Source: a virus
IMG/VR virus record: IMGVR_UViG_3300033153_002968
Span: 1 to 25,063 of that record
DNA: 25,063 bases
Direction: 5' to 3' (one strand)
This document shows, piece by piece, positions 1 to 4,083 of this stretch. Every line of letters begins with the position of its first letter. Position 1 is the stretch's first letter. A program made the translations under genes and the position numbers. The notes below the pieces were generated by a model. It worked only from the letters and a program-made list of their open reading frames with translations, ran no database searches and was not told the origin of the DNA.

Positions 1-130
1 TCAACCAATCCCATGATGTATGGTATTGTAGTGTATTACCTATGTGAAGTCCATCCGCGTTGTAGTATTGATTCTCGTCATCATGGAATACTACCCCCAT
101 AAATTCTGCTATTAGTTTATTATAGTTCAT
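1..130 (-). CDS. conserved phage hypothetical protein, cut by left edge
   Basis: The minus-strand reading frame starts at ATG 130-128 and runs off the window after 43 codons. It begins MNYNKLIAEFMG and the visible part ends YHTSWDWL. The pattern KLIAEFMG...YHxSWDWL is one I recognise from small uncharacterised proteins of Bacteroidota phages, where it is usually followed by more sequence, so the C-terminus lies outside the window. The start codon overlaps the stop of the upstream 38-aa gene as ATGA (130-127), a layout typical of translational coupling. Function unknown. Confidence 0.75.
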   Translation of the reverse strand, partial: MNYNKLIAEFMGVVFHDDENQYYNADGLHIGNTLQYHTSWDWL

Positions 131-243
131 TTGTTCTGAAGATTAATGATTTCAAGGTCAACGCTCGATGCGTATGACCATGCTAGGATAAATAGAATGG
201 CGCATATAAAATATATACATGCTTGTTTTGTGTCTTGAGACAT
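127..243 (-). CDS. small single-pass membrane protein, 38 aa
   Basis: ATG is at 243-241 and TGA at 129-127, and the 38-residue product begins MSQDTKQAC. Residues about 9-24 (CIYFICAILFILAWSY) form one hydrophobic segment long enough to cross a membrane, followed by a short polar tail. The gene overlaps the next gene by 4 nt (ATGA) and lies about 50 nt downstream of the full-consensus minus promoter at 294-325, with the leader hairpin 262-281 in between. It has no recognised family. Placement, coupling and the membrane segment make it a likely real gene. Confidence 0.6.
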   Translation of the reverse strand: MSQDTKQACIYFICAILFILAWSYASSVDLEIINLQNK

Positions 244-261
244 TTGAATTGAGATTGTGGA

Positions 262-281
262 ATGTGTCCTTGAAGACACAC
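262..281 (-). repeat. dispersed hairpin element, copy 1
   Basis: On the minus strand the RNA GTGTCTTCAAGGACAC (279-264) folds with five Watson-Crick pairs plus a U-G pair (274/269) around a UCAA loop. Flanking pair 280/263 and a G-U pair 281/262 extend it. It lies between the stop at 327 and the start at 243, inside the leader of the transcript expected from the 294-325 promoter. There is no T-tract behind it, so a leader element or RNA stabiliser is as likely as a terminator. Confidence 0.6.
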
Positions 282-293
282 CCCTGATTTATA

Positions 294-325
294 CAAAGAT
301 AGTACAAAAGATGTACACTTCCAAA
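294..325 (-). promoter_or_regulatory. Bacteroidota-type promoter, full consensus
   Basis: Read on the minus strand, TTTG (325-322) is followed after 20 nt by TATCTTTG (301-294), which matches the Bacteroidota primary sigma factor consensus TTTG-N19/20-TAnnTTTG. It would transcribe the 38-aa membrane protein and the partial gene at the left edge. The spacer holds the palindrome at 302-316. Confidence 0.75.
302..316. promoter_or_regulatory. operator-like palindrome GTACA-N5-TGTAC, copy 1
   Basis: GTACA (302-306) and TGTAC (312-316) form a perfect 5-bp dyad with a 5-bp centre. The site sits exactly between the -7 and -33 boxes of the minus promoter, where a bound protein would block RNA polymerase. 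The same dyad with a different centre occurs at 2861-2875 upstream of the other minus promoter. The binding protein is unknown. Confidence 0.5.
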
Positions 326-326
326 T

Positions 327-470
327 TTATTTTTTAAACACGTCTATGATTTTATCACCTGACGCATTCACTTTGTCGTACCAACGTGAGAAATGTAACT
401 CGTTGTTGAACGTCTTAGTCTTACATATGTAGCGATTGCCCCGCTTGATTGAGATGTCATACACTATCAT
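327..470 (-). CDS. small phage protein, 47 aa, unknown function
   Basis: I place the start at ATG 470-468, giving a product that begins MIVYDISIKRGNRYIC and ends GDKIIDVFKK. The frame is open upstream to 518, but that longer version would overlap the preceding gene by 52 nt. The 470 start instead overlaps its stop as ATGA. The pattern KxGNRYICKTKTF...HFxxWYxKVxASGDKII resembles small uncharacterised proteins of Bacteroidota phages. No catalytic motif or membrane segment is visible. The promoter for the next transcription unit begins right after its stop. Confidence 0.6.
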   Translation of the reverse strand: MIVYDISIKRGNRYICKTKTFNNELHFSRWYDKVNASGDKIIDVFKK

Positions 471-622
471 GATTCCTTCATTTGCTTGATGTAGAACCAT
501 AGGTATGAACCCTGACACCTCTCGGTGGTGTACTTACTCTCACCTCTGAGAGATTTCTTCAACTCGTTTGACCAAAAGTCAACCTTGTCTTGGTATCCGT
601 TAGAATATGTTCGTCTTGACAT
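467..622 (-). CDS. small phage protein, 51 aa, unknown function
   Basis: The product beginning MSRRTYSNGYQDKVDFW starts at ATG 622-620 behind an A/T-rich leader. In-frame alternatives are ATG 646-644 and GTG 649-647, which would add 8 or 9 residues. It is basic and polar with no recognised domain. It is the first gene after the hammerhead motif at 665-716, so ribozyme cleavage would give it a new 5' end about 89 nt upstream of the chosen start. It is coupled by ATGA to the following 47-aa gene. Confidence 0.5.
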   Translation of the reverse strand: MSRRTYSNGYQDKVDFWSNELKKSLRGESKYTTERCQGSYLWFYIKQMKES

Positions 623-664
623 AATAATTTTGATGGTAGGTAACATCACCCGTTAATTAAATTT

Positions 665-716
665 CCGTTTCGACTCTTTTGAGTCATCATCAGCATCGGC
701 ACACACCGATGGACGG
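665..716 (-). ncRNA. hammerhead ribozyme, type III arrangement
   Basis: All positions are on the minus-strand RNA. Stem III 5' arm is CCG (716-714). The cleavage dinucleotide UC follows (713-712). Stem I is CAUCGG (711-706) paired with CCGAUG (699-694) around a UGUGUG loop. The core CUGAUGA is at 693-687. Stem II is GACUC (685-681) paired with GAGUC (676-672) around an AAAA loop. GAAA is at 671-668, and stem III closes with CGG (667-665). The only departure from consensus is one extra U (686) between the core and stem II. An extra nucleotide at this junction is known in the hammerhead of chrysanthemum chlorotic mottle viroid. Stem III is short (3 bp plus the A-U core pair). Predicted cleavage is after C712. 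Confidence 0.8.
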
Positions 717-717
717 T

Positions 718-745
718 GGAAGTGTGTCCTTGAGGACACACTCCC
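718..745 (-). repeat. dispersed hairpin element, copy 2 (longest minus-strand copy)
   Basis: On the minus strand, 745-734 pairs with 729-718 as a 12-bp stem with a single G-U pair (743/720) around the loop UCAA (733-730). The central nine pairs (721-729 with 734-742) are perfect. It starts 7 nt after the amidoligase stop codon and ends one nucleotide (A717) before the hammerhead at 665-716. It therefore probably caps the 3' end left by ribozyme cleavage. No T-tract follows. Confidence 0.8.
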
Positions 746-752
746 ATTGCGC

Positions 753-1667
753 TTACCATCCGTTACGTTGAAGGTCTCTATCCCACTCGTCCTCACGTCT
801 TCTGCGCTCATCCAACCATTGCACACACTCACGGTTCATCCGTCCGCTACGTAAGGCTTTGTTGAAGGCTAACGATAAGGTCTCAATCATAGTAACCTTA
901 TCCTCGTCACCGTTGTACATGGATTTCACGATTGGCTTCACTGCCTTCAGGAACGTCTTGAAGGATGCGTTAGGACGGTTAACTGCGAAGTCAAGCATCG
1001 TGTAGCATAACTCGTAACGTCTCATCAACTGCTTCACCGATTGTACTCGGCTAGGTAGCCTAAACTCAACCCTATCGCCCTTATTCAGGCACACTTGGTA
1101 ACGTCCGCTACCGCTACACTCCATCGCCCAATTACCATTGCAGTAACTGTTACCTAACCGCTTACGGAACAAAGCATACATAACACCGCTAAACTTCTTT
1201 AGTCTTGGTATTAACTCGTCTGCATCCATCCCTTGAACCGCTAGAGTAATATGCCCTCCACACCTTAAATCAGATGGTGAATAGCTGTCTTCGATGATGC
1301 GCTTCGCTTCGAACATCATGCTGAAGACCTTGTTACGCCATACTCCCGATGGTAGCAAAGGAAGGATGTGAGTAATAGCTTCGTAACCACATGAACTGTC
1401 ACGTTCAAATCCCGCGAATAACGAACTGTGACGAACTGCGCCACGATGAAACCTAGTCTTCTCGATTTCAAATCCGATAGTGAATCGGCTGTCATAGTCA
1501 CCGTTACCTAGGTCAACTAAGTTACGTTTCTCTGCGCTCTTAAGAGTAGAAATGTCACTGCTCTTAGCACCTTTACCTAAGTGATTAGGAGATGGTGAAT
1601 TGTGGTAACCTTGGACGCTATTGCGTCTATGTTCACCGCTTGGTTGATACTGAATTCCTTGTGTCAT
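753..1667 (-). CDS. amidoligase-like enzyme (putative COOH-NH2 ligase)
   Basis: This 304-aa protein starts at ATG 1667-1665 (MTQGIQYQ). The frame is open to 1727, but that would overlap the hairpin and the preceding gene. The order of conserved blocks matches the amidoligase family related to glutamine synthetase-like COOH-NH2 ligases: GFEIE at residues 65-69, FERDSS at 87-92, CGGH at 136-139 and EFRLPSR at 201-207. In that family the acidic residues and the histidine bind ATP and metal to join a carboxyl to an amine, for example in peptide tags or cell-wall modification. The substrate here is unknown. The first 60 residues are polar and probably disordered. A repeat hairpin lies on each side, and a hammerhead follows the downstream one. 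Family call moderate, function inferred. Confidence 0.65.
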   Translation of the reverse strand: MTQGIQYQPSGEHRRNSVQGYHNSPSPNHLGKGAKSSDISTLKSAEKRNLVDLGNGDYDSRFTIGFEIEKTRFHRGAVRHSSLFAGFERDSSCGYEAITHILPLLPSGVWRNKVFSMMFEAKRIIEDSYSPSDLRCGGHITLAVQGMDADELIPRLKKFSGVMYALFRKRLGNSYCNGNWAMECSGSGRYQVCLNKGDRVEFRLPSRVQSVKQLMRRYELCYTMLDFAVNRPNASFKTFLKAVKPIVKSMYNGDEDKVTMIETLSLAFNKALRSGRMNRECVQWLDERRRREDEWDRDLQRNGW

Positions 1668-1681
1668 TGTATTGAGTTTTT

Positions 1682-1697
1682 GTGTCCTTGAAGACAC
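1682..1697 (-). repeat. dispersed hairpin element, copy 3
   Basis: The minus-strand RNA GTGTCTTCAAGGACAC (1697-1682) is identical to copy 1: five Watson-Crick pairs, one U-G pair and a UCAA loop. It begins 2 nt after the stop of the 104-aa gene and ends 14 nt before the amidoligase start codon. It is thus an intercistronic hairpin in a position to set mRNA stability or block initiation. Confidence 0.65.
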
Positions 1698-1699
1698 GA

Positions 1700-2014
1700 T
1701 TAATATACTTTTTGGATTAATATGCAATTTTGATTGATAAAGTTTTCTACGTCACCTTCAGCATACACAATCATAACTGCCGTTACTTTATTGTAGTCAA
1801 CTAAAGAATAGTCGTATGAACTTGTCGTTACGATTTTCTTCATTCCGAATTCGACAACCTCTGACCAATCGATGTTGTGAGTGTCACAGTCAACACGTAC
1901 ATTGTCTTCGGTGACAAGAAGCGCAGTAGTATCGGTAGTGACTAGGATTTCATGAATGTCATCACGCATGAACATCGATGTGATGTCTTTGTTATTAATT
2001 ACTAGTTTTTTCAT
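1700..2014 (-). CDS. hypothetical protein, 104 aa
   Basis: ATG at 2014-2012, TAA at 1702-1700. The product begins MKKLVINNKDITSMF and is acidic, with several beta-prone segments (for example HEILVTTDTTALLV). I recognise no family, membrane segment or catalytic motif. It is the first gene after the type I hammerhead: cleavage after C2040 would leave a 25-nt leader with a 5'-hydroxyl upstream of this start codon. A hairpin element follows its stop immediately. Confidence 0.65.
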   Translation of the reverse strand: MKKLVINNKDITSMFMRDDIHEILVTTDTTALLVTEDNVRVDCDTHNIDWSEVVEFGMKKIVTTSSYDYSLVDYNKVTAVMIVYAEGDVENFINQNCILIQKVY

Positions 2015-2033
2015 AGGTATTAAATTTTAATTT

Positions 2034-2083
2034 GTAATAGACGTCTCACGACGTTTCGACCATTCAGGTCTCATCAGTATTAC
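2034..2083 (-). ncRNA. hammerhead ribozyme, type I arrangement
   Basis: All positions are on the minus-strand RNA. Stem I 5' arm is GUAAUA (2083-2078). The invariant core CUGAUGA is at 2077-2071. Stem II is GACC (2070-2067) paired with GGUC (2061-2058) around UGAAU. GAAA is at 2057-2054. Stem III is CGUC (2053-2050) paired with GACG (2045-2042) closed by the GNRA loop GUGA. The cleavage dinucleotide UC is at 2041-2040, and stem I closes with UAUUAC (2039-2034), a perfect complement of the 5' arm. Every core nucleotide and all three helices of the hammerhead are present. It begins on the last base of the 222-aa gene's TAG stop and ends 19 nt before the 104-aa gene's ATG, so cleavage after C2040 would separate the two messages. 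Confidence 0.93.
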
Positions 2084-2751
2084 TACGCAGTTAATGATGC
2101 ATTGATTAGTGCTAGAACTTGAACTATCTCGTCAACACTGTTACGAGTATGCATTGCACCGTCAACGTCTAAACGGTAAGCTACGTTGTCACCATCAGGA
2201 TTGCGGAAAGCAAGTGTTATCATGGTATTGCTCTCCTCACGTTGTGGAACGTCAGCACCTTCAACGGCAGTCTCAATTGCTTCAGTCAATTGCTCTTCGG
2301 TAGCTTCGTCAGGTAACTCACTAAGGTCAATGTTGCGACCAAATTCGTCGAGACCTGCAATGGTACGCTTGGCTTGGTCACCAAGTTCGTCACACTTGGT
2401 CATGAATGCCGATACGATACGACTGTCTAAGCTACCACATCTACGTACCTTGTGAAAGTATGATTTTTTCCATCCAAAGACCTTTTGACTGAAATCGTCA
2501 ATAGTCCATGATAGACCTTGCTCACGAAATGCTTCTTTGCCTTCGTCACTTGTGAACCATTCATACGATGCTACAACGTGAGTAGCTAGAGTTAAGGAAT
2601 GCTCGAACTTGCGTTTCTGAGCATTGCCGATGTTACGTTGTCCTCTGCGTATGTCGTTAAGGTTCAACGCTGTCTTGATTGCAGGATTGTTTAGGAAATC
2701 CTGTTCGATTGGAAGTAATGTTATATTACTCATTAATGTTATATTACTCAT
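2083..2751 (-). CDS. possible DNA-binding phage protein, 222 aa
   Basis: The first gene after the minus promoter at 2823-2830 begins with a duplicated hexapeptide, MSNITL twice, so ATG 2751 and ATG 2733 are both possible starts. Residues about 30-110 are basic and look helical. The segment WTIDDFSQKVFGWKKSYFHK could be a helix-turn-helix of the kind seen in ParB-like or replication-associated proteins, but I cannot name a family. The middle (about 135-170) is acidic and low-complexity, and the C-terminus from about 175 looks like a separate small beta domain. A role in regulation or replication is inference. The type I hammerhead begins on the last base of its TAG stop. Confidence 0.65.
   Translation of the reverse strand: MSNITLMSNITLLPIEQDFLNNPAIKTALNLNDIRRGQRNIGNAQKRKFEHSLTLATHVVASYEWFTSDEGKEAFREQGLSWTIDDFSQKVFGWKKSYFHKVRRCGSLDSRIVSAFMTKCDELGDQAKRTIAGLDEFGRNIDLSELPDEATEEQLTEAIETAVEGADVPQREESNTMITLAFRNPDGDNVAYRLDVDGAMHTRNSVDEIVQVLALINASLTA
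2716..2751 (-). repeat. 18-bp tandem duplication over a start codon
   Basis: Positions 2716-2733 and 2734-2751 are identical 18-bp copies. Each encodes MSNITL in frame with the 222-aa gene, giving two consecutive ATG starts with the same downstream context. It is probably a recent slippage duplication. Confidence 0.9.
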
Positions 2752-2767
2752 GATTTTGATGTATTGT

Positions 2768-2780
2768 GCTGATTATCAGC
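2768..2780. promoter_or_regulatory. 13-bp palindrome in the leader of the 222-aa gene
   Basis: GCTGAT and ATCAGC flank a central T, a perfect 13-bp dyad. It lies about 17 nt upstream of the first start codon of the 222-aa gene and downstream of its promoter. It could be an operator or a small RNA hairpin near the translation start. No second copy was seen. Confidence 0.35.
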
Positions 2781-2822
2781 GATTTATGTTGAATATGGGA
2801 GGTCTTTTTCTCTCCCCTTGTA

Positions 2823-2830
2823 CAAATATA
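2823..2830 (-). promoter_or_regulatory. -7 box of the minus-strand cluster promoter
   Basis: On the minus strand the box is TATATTTG, matching TAnnTTTG. No good TTTG is found at the usual upstream spacing. It would start transcription near 2817 with a leader of about 65 nt before the 222-aa gene. GTAC occurs on each side of the box at 2820-2823 and 2831-2834, the same 11-bp spacing as in the two palindromes. Confidence 0.6.
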
Positions 2831-2860
2831 GTACATTTCGTTCATGCATCCTAATTTAAT

Positions 2861-2875
2861 GTACACAATCTGTAC
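2861..2875. promoter_or_regulatory. operator-like palindrome GTACA-N5-TGTAC, copy 2
   Basis: GTACA (2861-2865) and TGTAC (2871-2875) repeat the dyad of 302-316 with an unrelated 5-bp centre. It lies about 31 bp upstream of the minus -7 box at 2823-2830. Two copies, each linked to a minus promoter, suggest a shared regulator of the accessory cluster. Confidence 0.5.
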
Positions 2876-2911
2876 TATTGTTTATGTGGGTGAAATCGGT
2901 CACAGGGGTAA

Positions 2912-2939
2912 CACTTGTCTTCCTTGTGTCTGACAAGTG
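2912..2939. repeat. 8-bp inverted repeat, hairpin
   Basis: CACTTGTC (2912-2919) and GACAAGTG (2932-2939) are perfect complements separated by 12 nt. The element lies 13 bp before hairpin copy 4, so the two could form consecutive structures. No T-tract follows. Confidence 0.55.
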
Positions 2940-2952
2940 AGGATAGTATTAC

Positions 2953-2970
2953 CGTGTCCTCAAAGACACG
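2953..2970 (+). repeat. dispersed hairpin element, copy 4
   Basis: CGTGTC (2953-2958) pairs with GACACG (2965-2970). The inner C/A (2959/2964) is mismatched and the loop centre reads TCAA on the plus strand. The core of 16 nt at 2954-2969 is identical to the copy inside the terminase gene. It lies upstream of the plus-strand gene block, with no plus-strand gene before it. Confidence 0.6.
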
Positions 2971-3034
2971 TTGTCTTCGTTGATTGGGTGACGGTAGGAC
3001 GGGATGTCAGACCTAGCTAAGGGAGGGCGCGAAT

Positions 3035-3082
3035 GACGGACGTGTGACGGACGGACAGCACCGATTGAGACGGACGGACAGC
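3035..3082 (+). repeat. short direct repeats (iteron-like)
   Basis: GACGGACGGACAGC occurs at 3046-3059 and 3069-3082, start to start 23 bp, with a shorter copy GACGGACG at 3035-3042. Directly repeated short units in a gene-free region are typical of initiator-binding sites at replication origins, but no initiator gene is visible nearby to support this. Confidence 0.5.
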
Positions 3083-3199
3083 CCCGAACACAGCCCCAAA
3101 TAAAAACGGCAAAAATTCCGAACCGCCCCAAACGAAAATTACCCCCACCCCAAAAAAGAAAATCGGTTTCCCAAACCCGTGGCGGCGCGTGCAGCCCCC
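3082..3199 (-). other. strand-asymmetric C-run tract, potential G-quadruplex on minus strand
   Basis: The plus strand is strikingly poor in T and G for about 90 bp, with runs of four or five C at 3082-3085, 3094-3097, 3126-3129, 3142-3146, 3148-3151 and 3195-3199 separated by A-rich spacers. The minus strand therefore carries six runs of four or five G, which could form a G-quadruplex, although some loops are long (29-43 nt). The composition is unlike any other part of the window. Confidence 0.5.
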
Positions 3200-3237
3200 T
3201 ATAACCCAATCACTAAATACACCTAACAAAGTTTTTG

Positions 3238-3245
3238 TATCTTTG
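3238..3245 (+). promoter_or_regulatory. -7 box of first plus-strand promoter
   Basis: TATCTTTG matches the Bacteroidota -7 consensus; no TTTG at -33 spacing is seen. The next ATG begins at 3250, only 4 nt after the box, so the transcript would be leaderless or nearly so. It opens the plus-strand block. Confidence 0.65.
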
Positions 3246-3249
3246 CTTA

Positions 3250-3383
3250 TGGTCATAGAGATACAGAATCGTATTCAGATAGGCTTTGCTTTGGGGTTCT
3301 CATACTATGGGCCTGACGAGGTAGCTGACTATTCTGAGCTGATAATATATCTCGGGCTACTTAGTATACATTTTAAAAAATAA
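3250..3383 (+). CDS. small conserved phage protein, 44 aa
   Basis: The product begins MVIEIQNRIQIGFALGF and ends LGLLSIHFKK. Upstream in-frame ATGs would extend into the gene-free region and past the promoter, so I choose ATG 3250. The pattern IGFALGFSYY...DYSELIIYLGLxSIH resembles short uncharacterised proteins found in many Bacteroidota phages, where they are near-constant in length. It is moderately hydrophobic and may lie at a membrane. Function unknown. It is 4 nt from the next small gene. Confidence 0.75.
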
Positions 3384-3387
3384 CCTT

Positions 3388-3558
3388 ATGGACAAGTTTG
3401 GATGGCAAAGACCGAATATCGCACCCGGCGTAACGGGGATACAGGCTGCGTGCAGCGCAAGCAAAATGCGCAAGCGAGCAGAGAAAGTAGAATTAATTGC
3501 AGCGGGAAATGTTCTTGCGGAAGCTCGGGAGATAGAGTTAAAGAAGCTTAGTAAGTAA
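3388..3558 (+). CDS. hypothetical protein, 56 aa
   Basis: ATG 3388 to TAA 3556-3558, beginning MDKFGWQRPNIAPGVTG. The second half is a charged, probably helical stretch (KMRKRAEKVELIAAGNVLAE). It follows the 44-aa gene after 4 nt and reads in the operon direction. No family recognised; the call rests on position, codon pattern and a clean frame. Confidence 0.5.
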   Translation: MDKFGWQRPNIAPGVTGIQAACSASKMRKRAEKVELIAAGNVLAEAREIELKKLSK

Positions 3559-3585
3559 ATTCTTCTATTTCCTGTCGAGGTAATG

Positions 3586-3611
3586 CCGACTTATGTCGAC
3601 TTCCTGTCGAC
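3586..3611. repeat. 11-bp tandem repeats around GTCGAC
   Basis: TGTCGACTT occurs at 3594-3602 and again 11 bp on at 3605-3613, preceded by a degenerate copy (GCCGACTT) at 3586-3593. Each full copy contains the palindrome GTCGAC. The 11-bp period is about one helical turn, as in tandem protein-binding sites. This lies in the 85-bp gap before the interrupted reading frame at 3644. Confidence 0.35.
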
Positions 3612-3643
3612 TTTTAACTTCTAACTAATTGATTTTTAGAAGG

Positions 3644-3787
3644 ATGTCGAGAATGCCAAGAAAAAGAGTGAAATCTTATAGGGTTAAAAATAAAGAAGCA
3701 TAATACTACTACTACTACTATAGAGGATTAAAACCTGACATATGGTTAAAAGCAGGGAGAGTAACTAAAAAATATACCAAGAGATAA
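3644..3787 (+). pseudogene. interrupted small basic gene with in-frame TAA
   Basis: ATG 3644 opens a basic 19-codon frame (MSRMPRKRVKSYRVKNKEA) stopped by TAA at 3701-3703. The same frame then continues for 27 codons, starting with YYYYYYRGLKPDIWLKAGR and ending KKYTKR, to a TAA at 3785-3787 that overlaps the next ATG as TAATG. The downstream half has protein-like composition and ends with the coupling seen throughout this operon. This suggests one original gene of about 47 codons with a nonsense change (one base from CAA, GAA or AAA). The codons after the stop are (TAC)5TAT. Readthrough is possible, but TAA ends many normal genes here, so it is not globally reassigned. Confidence 0.5.
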
Positions 3788-4077
3788 TGGCTACCAAATC
3801 AAAGATGAAATGCAACCGTGTTGTTCCATCCGATAGAGCGGGGAAGAAGAAGATGGTTAAGGCGTGTGAAGGAGGTAAAGAGAAGCTTATACATTTCGGA
3901 GCTAAGGGTTACGGTCATAACTACTCTGCTGCAGCTAGGAAATCTTTCAGGGCTAGGCATAAGTGTGGTACAGCTAAGAGTAGGTTAACGGCACGTTATT
4001 GGGCATGCAAAAAACTATGGGCCGGAAAGGGTGGTTCAACTAAAAGTTCTCCTTCGAGTAGGAAAGGTAAGTATTAA
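3787..4077 (+). CDS. small basic Cys-containing phage protein, 96 aa
   Basis: A strongly basic protein beginning MATKSKMKCNRVVPSD. The central pattern KACEGGKEKLIHFGAKGYGHNYS, followed by a K/R-rich segment with ARHKCGTAKSRLTARYWACKK, matches a family of small uncharacterised proteins common in phages and some large viruses. Its role is not established. Cysteines at about residues 9, 29, 60 and 75 could bind a metal. The tail is Ser/Gly/Lys-rich. It starts within the stop of the interrupted frame upstream (TAATG) and is followed by the groEL promoter. Confidence 0.75.
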   Translation: MATKSKMKCNRVVPSDRAGKKKMVKACEGGKEKLIHFGAKGYGHNYSAAARKSFRARHKCGTAKSRLTARYWACKKLWAGKGGSTKSSPSSRKGKY

Positions 4078-4083
4078 ATTTCG

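Larger units (their letters stand above)
2752..3249. other. divergent intergenic region, possible origin or control region
   Basis: This is the longest gene-free stretch in the window, about 500 bp between the minus cluster and the plus-strand genes. In order it holds the 13-bp palindrome, the minus -7 box, the GTACA palindrome, an inverted repeat at 2912-2939, a hairpin element at 2953-2970, short direct repeats at 3035-3082, a tract with C runs at 3082-3199 and the plus promoter at 3238. Open frames here translate to low-complexity sequence rich in Gly, Phe, Pro and Arg and are not credible genes. Its position between divergent units suits an origin of replication or a transcription switch; neither is proven. 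Confidence 0.5.

Noticed and set aside
1316-1501. Minus-strand frame inside the amidoligase gene
   Set aside because: It lies wholly within the coding sequence of a better-supported protein and has no recognisable content.
2949-3256. Two overlapping minus-strand open frames (86 and 79 codons) in the divergent region
   Set aside because: They lie on the repeat and C-run tract and translate to low-complexity Gly/Phe/Pro/Arg sequence. They overlap each other in different frames and lack coupling to any gene, so they look like composition artefacts.
3701-3703. General reassignment of TAA as a sense codon
   Set aside because: TAA ends groEL, groES, the capsid gene and many small genes at sensible, coupled positions, so only a local event can explain the in-frame TAA here.
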